Position numbers and translations under genes: made by a program
In this document: positions 60,151-64,000 of the stretch, in pieces
How the letters are laid out: each line of letters starts with the position of its first letter
Position numbering within the stretch: the stretch's first letter is position 1
From: Rhizobium grahamii
GTDB taxonomy: Bacteria; Pseudomonadota; Alphaproteobacteria; Rhizobiales; Rhizobiaceae
Assembly (NCBI RefSeq): GCF_009498215.1
Contig: NZ_CP043498.1
Span: 620,001 to 684,000 of the forward strand
Reading direction: 5' to 3'
DNA: 64,000 bases
Notes under the pieces: generated by a model
The model's database searches: none
What the model was told of the DNA's origin: nothing
Seen by the model: only the letters and a program-made list of their open reading frames with translations

Positions 60151-61266
60151 ATGAAGCCACTCGGAATCGGCCTGATCGGCACAGGTTATATGGGCAAGTG
60201 CCATGCGTTGGCATGGAATGCAGTAAAGACGGTATTCGGTGACGTGGAGCGTCCGCGTCTGGTCCACTTGGCCGAAGCGAATGCGGAACTCGCGGCCAAA
60301 CGCGCCTCGGAGTTCGGCTTCGAAAGGGCAACGGCCGATTGGCGGGATCTGATTGCCGATCCTGCTGTCGATGTGGTCTCCGTCACGACCCCGAATCAGT
60401 TCCACCCCGAGATGGCGATTGCTGCGCTCGAAGCGGGCAAGCATGTCTGGTGCGAAAAACCGATGGCGCCAGCCTACGCAGACGCCGAGAAGATGCTGGC
60501 GGCGGCGCGGGCATCGGGCAAGGTCGCCGTCCTCGGCTACAACTATATACAGAACCCGATGATGCGGCAGATCAAGGCGCTGATCGGCGAGGGCGCCATT
60601 GGAACGGTCAACCACATTCGCGTCGAGATGGACGAGGACTTCATGGCCGATCCGGAAGCCTTCTTCTATTGGAAGAGTGAGCTGGCCTCAGGGTACGGAG
60701 CGCTGGATGACTTCGCCGTGCACCCGCTGTCGCTGCTCTGGTATCTCTTCGGGCATGTGGAAGCCGTTATCACCGATATGGTCAAGCCCTATGTCGATCG
60801 CCCCCTGAAGGAGGGCGGCCGTCGCAACGTCGAGAATCACGACGGAGCCAATGTGCTGATGCGGCTCGGCGGCGGCATCTCCGCCGTGCTGATGGCAAAC
60901 CGCTCGGCATGGGGTCGCAAGGGAAGGATCGCGCTGCAGATCTTCGGCTCCAAAGGCTCGATCGCCTACGATCAGGAGCGCATGAACGAATTCGACCTCT
61001 ATCAGGCCGAAGGACGCGGTTCGGAACAGGGCTTCCGCAAGATACTGGCAGCCCCGGCCCATCAGCCCTACGACCGCTTCATTCCCGCTCCCGGCCACGG
61101 TCTCGGCTTCAACGATCTGAAGATTATCGAATGCCATGAGCTGATCCGCGCGATTTCCGGTGCGCCGTCGTCCATCGTCACATTTGAAGACGGTCTTAGG
61201 ATAGAGAAGTCTGTCCACGCCATGGCACAGTCATTCCACGAGCGACGCTGGATCGAGATCGCCTGA
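60151..61266 (+). CDS. Gfo/Idh/MocA-family oxidoreductase, possibly inositol dehydrogenase
   Basis: A 371-residue protein behind GGAGGAAACAAC. The N-terminal NAD-binding motif is GIGLIGTGYMGKCHALAW; the catalytic-lysine region is HVWCEKPMAPAYADAEKML. It is divergent from iolR with IolR-like palindromes between, so a scyllo- or myo-inositol dehydrogenase acting on a related isomer is likely; the substrate cannot be set from sequence. Its neighbour in Sinorhizobium has a similar position, as far as I recall. Confidence 0.87.
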   Translation: MKPLGIGLIGTGYMGKCHALAWNAVKTVFGDVERPRLVHLAEANAELAAKRASEFGFERATADWRDLIADPAVDVVSVTTPNQFHPEMAIAALEAGKHVWCEKPMAPAYADAEKMLAAARASGKVAVLGYNYIQNPMMRQIKALIGEGAIGTVNHIRVEMDEDFMADPEAFFYWKSELASGYGALDDFAVHPLSLLWYLFGHVEAVITDMVKPYVDRPLKEGGRRNVENHDGANVLMRLGGGISAVLMANRSAWGRKGRIALQIFGSKGSIAYDQERMNEFDLYQAEGRGSEQGFRKILAAPAHQPYDRFIPAPGHGLGFNDLKIIECHELIRAISGAPSSIVTFEDGLRIEKSVHAMAQSFHERRWIEIA

Positions 61267-61295
61267 GACCGGCACTCATCCGGTTGACGGCGAAA

Positions 61296-61320
61296 GGGGC
61301 AAGGGATAGGCCTTTGCCCC
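61296..61320 (+). terminator. Hairpin after the MocA-type gene
   Basis: GGGGCAA (61296-61302) pairs with TTGCCCC (61314-61320) in the gap between the dehydrogenase and the flavoprotein. A smaller hairpin ACCGG/CCGGT is at 61268-61284. No T run, so attenuation or mRNA ends are possible. Confidence 0.45.
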
Positions 61321-61365
61321 AGCGCGCGAATGCCCAACGCGCGGCTATACGACGGGAGTGAGAAC

Positions 61366-62583
61366 GTGACGGACAGACTGGTGATCATTGGCGCAGGTCA
61401 GGCTGGTTTCGCATTGGCAGCAAAGCTTCGCGCGCTGAAGGATATGCGTCCGATTACGATTATCGGCGCCGAAGACGTTCTGCCCTATCAGCGACCGCCG
61501 CTCACGAAGAAGTATCTGCTCGGCGAAATGAGCTTTGATCGCCTGCTGTTCCGACCCGAGCACTGGTATACCGACAACGACGTCGAGATCAGGCTCGCCA
61601 CCTGGGCTGAGCAGATCAAGCGCGACCAGAAGCAGGTGATCCTTCAGGACGGCTCCGTTCTCGATTACGGCACTCTTGCGCTGACGACTGGTTCGACCCC
61701 TCGCGCGCTCCCGGCGGCAATCGGCGGCGATCTTGCCGGCGTCTATGTCGCCCGCGACAAGCGGGATGCAGACCTTTTGGCCGAAGAGATGCGCCCCGGC
61801 CGCCGCGTCCTTATTATAGGGGGCGGCTATATCGGCCTCGAAGCGGCTGCCGTTGCCCGCCATCGCGGCCTTGAGGTCACGGTCATCGAGATGGCCGATC
61901 GTATCCTGCAGCGTGTCGCGGCAAAAGAGACGGCAGACATCATGCGCGTGATCCACGAAACGCATGATGTGTCGATTCGGGAAAAGACCGGTCTCAAGCA
62001 TTTGATCGGCCGCGACGGCAAGCTCGTCGGCGCCGAACTCTCGGACGGCAGCACGGTCGATATCGACTTCGCAATCGTCGGAATCGGCGTCGTGCCCAAC
62101 GATCAACTGGCGAAAGAAGCTGGCCTCGAAGTCGCCAACGGCATCATCGTCGATGAATTCGCGCGTACATCCGATGCTTCGATCTATGCCGCGGGCGATT
62201 GCGCGGTGCTGCCGTGGCAGGGCGGCCGGATCCGTCTCGAATCGGTACAGAACGCCGTCGATCAGGCTGAGGCCATCGCTGCCGTCATCGCCGGCGGCGA
62301 TGCACCCTACGAGCCAAAGCCCTGGTTCTGGTCGGATCAGTATGACGTGAAGCTCCAGATCGCAGGCTTCAATCTCGGGTATGACGAGACCGTTCTTCGC
62401 CCCGGCGCACGCGAGGGCGCGCATTCGATCTGGTATTTCAAGGCAGGCAAGTTCATCGCGGTTGACGCCATCAACGATGCCAAGGCCTATGTGAGCGGCA
62501 AGAAGATGCTGGAATCAGGCGTTACGCCCGACAAGGCGATCATTGCCGACGCATCCGCCGATCTGAAGCAATTGCTTGCATAG
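61366..62583 (+). CDS. FAD-dependent ferredoxin reductase-like oxidoreductase
   Basis: A 405-residue protein starting at GTG 61366 behind GGGAGTGAGAAC. Two Rossmann motifs are visible: VIIGAGQAGFALAAKL (FAD) and VLIIGGGYIGLEAAAVA (NAD(P)H). The ATG...GDCAVL region (YAAGDCAVLPW) completes the FAD site, as in rhodocoxin, putidaredoxin and related ferredoxin reductases. It would pass electrons from NAD(P)H to a [2Fe-2S] ferredoxin. No oxygenase or ferredoxin gene is nearby. Confidence 0.88.
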   Translation: MTDRLVIIGAGQAGFALAAKLRALKDMRPITIIGAEDVLPYQRPPLTKKYLLGEMSFDRLLFRPEHWYTDNDVEIRLATWAEQIKRDQKQVILQDGSVLDYGTLALTTGSTPRALPAAIGGDLAGVYVARDKRDADLLAEEMRPGRRVLIIGGGYIGLEAAAVARHRGLEVTVIEMADRILQRVAAKETADIMRVIHETHDVSIREKTGLKHLIGRDGKLVGAELSDGSTVDIDFAIVGIGVVPNDQLAKEAGLEVANGIIVDEFARTSDASIYAAGDCAVLPWQGGRIRLESVQNAVDQAEAIAAVIAGGDAPYEPKPWFWSDQYDVKLQIAGFNLGYDETVLRPGAREGAHSIWYFKAGKFIAVDAINDAKAYVSGKKMLESGVTPDKAIIADASADLKQLLA

Positions 62584-62604
62584 AGCCGGAATGGCTTTTC
62601 TTGT

Positions 62605-62654
62605 CTGATAGAGCCGAAAAAGCGCTTGCTTCACCCGGCGAATGACTCTATCAG
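62605..62654. repeat. Inverted repeat overlapping the tRNA promoter
   Basis: CTGATAGAG (62605-62613) and CTCTATCAG (62646-62654) are a perfect 9-bp pair separated by 32 bases. The right arm contains the -10 region of tRNA-Ser. Confidence 0.5.
62625..62652 (+). promoter_or_regulatory. Promoter of tRNA-Ser
   Basis: CTTGCT (62625-62630), a 16-base spacer and CTATCA (62647-62652) resemble the rhizobial CTTGAC/CTATAT form. The start would be about five bases before the tRNA 5' end at 62664. Confidence 0.5.
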
Positions 62655-62663
62655 GCTCCCACC

Positions 62664-62753
62664 GGAGAGGTGGCCGAGTGGTCGAAGGCGCTCCCCTGCT
62701 AAGGGAGTATACCCGAGAGGGTATCGTGGGTTCGAATCCCATCTTCTCCGCCA
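62664..62753 (+). tRNA. tRNA-Ser (anticodon GCU)
   Basis: A 90-base cloverleaf. The acceptor stem pairs GGAGAGG with CTTCTCC, the D arm reads GCCGAGTGGTCGAAGGC, the anticodon stem is CTCCC/GGGAG with loop CTGCTAA (anticodon GCT, Ser AGC/AGU codons), a long variable arm TACCCGAGAGGGTA is typical of serine tRNAs, and the T arm is GTGGGTTCGAATCCCAT. CCA is encoded. Confidence 0.98.
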
Positions 62754-62863
62754 TTGCTTCAGATAATTTTCAAAAAATAAATCCAGAACGCGGCATTCGT
62801 CGTCGGTTGGCATATCGCTTCGCGTTGCGTCGCAAGCGCTCCCCGGCAACCGGAAGCCCATAT

Positions 62864-62890
62864 GAAAAACCCCGCCGAAGCGGGGCTCAG
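62864..62890 (-). terminator. Terminator of the small secreted protein gene
   Basis: CCCCGC (62870-62875) pairs with GCGGGG (62880-62885), loop CGAA; read on the minus strand it is followed by TTTTTCATA. Confidence 0.8.
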
Positions 62891-62896
62891 TCTATA

Positions 62897-63163
62897 TCAA
62901 TCTGCCCAGCCGTTGTAATAGTAGCGAGGGCGATGCCTAGGTTGGTAGTCCCGGTCGGAGTCGCGATAATATCGGCTCCGGTAGTACCGATCCTTCTCGG
63001 GGCTATGGAACTTCTTCCCACACCGCCACGGCTCATTGAAGCAGATCGATTTGTCTGCCGGTCCGAAGATGCTGTCATTGTTCTTGTTGTGTCCGCCAGC
63101 GAAGCTTGTCGTCGCCGTGAGCAGAGGGATGGCCATCACTGCGGCCAAAAGAGTGAGCTTCAT
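62897..63163 (-). CDS. Small secreted Tyr/Arg-rich protein
   Basis: An 88-residue protein starting at ATG 63163 (MKLTLLAAVMAIPLL) behind GGAGAAAGAC. A signal peptide ends near ATTSFAGG. The mature part is rich in Tyr, Arg and Asp (RYYRSRYYRDSDRDYQPRHR) and has two Cys (ICFNEPWRCGKK). No known domain. A longer frame to 63445 lacks any support. Confidence 0.75.
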   Translation of the reverse strand: MKLTLLAAVMAIPLLTATTSFAGGHNKNNDSIFGPADKSICFNEPWRCGKKFHSPEKDRYYRSRYYRDSDRDYQPRHRPRYYYNGWAD

Positions 63164-63733
63164 GTCTTTCTCCAATCTGCGGGAAACGATGAAGTTCCCA
63201 CATTGAATGTAAGCTGAATGCCCTGAGACGGTTTTTGGTTCCCGGCTGGGGACGGGGATGGTGGTGAGCATCGAATCGAATCGAAGTGAGGAATCGCCTT
63301 CGCTCGGCTGTGGAATCGCTGCGGGTAGCATCCGTCCTCGTTCAAAGCCGCGGGTTCGTGATCGAATGAAAGGTGCGCTCCGCGGCCGAATCTGGCGCGA
63401 AATGGGCCTCGATACGGCACATTGGCCGGATGCAGGCCCTCCCAAGGCTGCTATAACCCCCCGGAAAACCAGCGCTTTCTTAATGAAGTATAAAGAAACG
63501 CGCCGGGCGGATGCCGCATTTGTGACCTTTCAGCAACAGCGCATACGGAAGGCTGTCGCAAATGCCCCAACGGGCAAGTTGGTGATTGCGTGACAGTCCC
63601 GGTCTTGTATTTTCAACCTCGGAAGCGAGGGCGGTTGATCGTCCGACTTCTTGAAACATGGGGATGGGGCAGGGAACGCTGCTCTAACGGCGAAAAACCC
63701 AGACCCGATCGAAACTTTGAATTGGAGGTCAAT
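63164..63733. other. Long gap upstream of the porin gene
   Basis: 570 bases. A reading frame of 111 codons at 63258-63593 shows no ribosome binding site or recognisable sequence and I do not call it. CCAAC/GTTGG (about 63571-63587) is a small hairpin. The porin promoter must lie in the last 200 bases, but no clear boxes stand out. Confidence 0.45.
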
Positions 63734-64000
63734 ATGAACATCAAGAGCCTTCTTCTCGGCTCCGCTGCTGCTCTCGCAGTAGTTTCCGGTGCTCAGGCTG
63801 CCGACGCTGTCGTTGCTGCTGAGCCGGAACCGGTTGAATACGTCCGCGTCTGCGACGCTTACGGCACCGGCTACTTCTACATCCCGGGCACCGAAACCTG
63901 CCTCAAGATCGAAGGCTACATCCGTACGGAAGTTCGCTTCGGTCGTGATCAGTCGGCAAACGGCGTTTCTGACTGGTCGTTCTGGACCCGTGGTAACGTT
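63734..64000 (+). CDS. ropA: Outer-membrane porin RopA type, N-terminal part
   Basis: The first 89 codons of a gene cut by the window end. Signal peptide residues 1-22 ([17 protein letters not shown]), then the mature start [20 protein letters not shown], and a Cys pair with [18 protein letters not shown], the standard N-terminus of alphaproteobacterial porins (pfam02530). Ribosome binding site TTGGAGGTCAAT. RopA forms trimeric general channels in rhizobial outer membranes. Confidence 0.93.
   Translation, partial: MNIKSLLLGSAAALAVVSGAQAADAVVAAEPEPVEYVRVCDAYGTGYFYIPGTETCLKIEGYIRTEVRFGRDQSANGVSDWSFWTRGNV

Noticed and set aside
62642..63217. Plus-strand frame of 191 codons starting within the tRNA gene
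   Set aside because: It begins in tRNA-Ser and runs antisense to the secreted protein gene and through its terminator; translation is implausible.
63258..63593. Reading frame of 111 codons upstream of the porin gene
   Set aside because: No ribosome binding site, no signal peptide or domain, and Arg/Pro-rich text of the kind produced by chance in GC-rich DNA. It also covers the probable promoter region of the opposite-strand small gene.

Overview
The window is a piece of a Rhizobiaceae-type alphaproteobacterial chromosome (Rhizobium, Agrobacterium or Sinorhizobium relatives). The basis is the gene content and order: a ccmF-ccmH cytochrome c maturation end, then degP, an OmpR/EnvZ-type two-component pair, glnE, a PleC-type cell-cycle kinase and pepN; an iolR-iolCDEB inositol island; a RopA-type porin; a RIME-like palindromic repeat; and CTTGAC/CTATAT-like promoters. 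It is GC-rich with short gaps and looks like core chromosome. I see no insertion sequence, phage, CRISPR array, plasmid origin or rRNA.

Layout. 1-3.6 kb: end of ccmF, ccmH, a convergent MFS exporter, and the periplasmic protease DegP. 3.7-14.1 kb: response regulator and histidine kinase, glnE, a RIME-like element lying exactly between two convergent stop codons, pleC and pepN. 14.1-19.1 kb: an EamA transporter, a frameshifted winged-helix-like gene, an Fe-S-ligand-depleted uracil-DNA glycosylase and a short Hsp70. 19.2-24.6 kb: a two-gene RND efflux operon and an atypical SDR. 24.7-30.4 kb: ETF-ubiquinone oxidoreductase behind a promoter that contains a palindromic operator, a GNAT, an EamA transporter divergent from an Lrp regulator, and MgtE with a long leader. 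30.4-37.1 kb: a quinone-oxidoreductase-like dehydrogenase divergent from an HxlR regulator, an MFS, a lipid kinase, and a divergent glutamine-synthetase-like/class III aminotransferase pair. 37.1-40.7 kb: an ArnT-like and an ArnC-like glycosyltransferase with a flippase-like membrane protein. 40.6-43.0 kb: an ECF42-type sigma factor behind three paralogous 119-residue YCII (DGPF) proteins. 43.1-53.3 kb: AMP nucleosidase and many small genes (secreted proteins, Sel1, two PilZ proteins, host-attachment protein, MATE pump, TRASH-like Cys protein, AraC regulator, DUF1127). 53.3-62.6 kb: the inositol island (iolB, iolE, iolD, iolC, iolR, a divergent MocA-type dehydrogenase and a ferredoxin-reductase-like flavoprotein). 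62.6-64 kb: tRNA-Ser(GCU), a small secreted protein and the start of a porin gene cut by the window end.

How they work together. The iol genes form the clearest pathway: inosose to diketo intermediate (IolE), ring opening (IolD), isomerisation (IolB), then phosphorylation and probably aldol cleavage by one fused protein (IolC-DUF2090). IolR-like palindromes lie in front of iolC and between iolR and the dehydrogenase. DegP and the adjacent two-component system suggest envelope stress control. The sigma factor and its YCII genes form a compact module of unknown input. No clearly new multi-gene defence or mobile system was found. The best leads are the ECF42-YCII module, the palindromic operator inside the ETF-QO promoter (with a similar site before a DUF2147 gene), the one-base frameshift in a G tract, and several regulator-target pairs.
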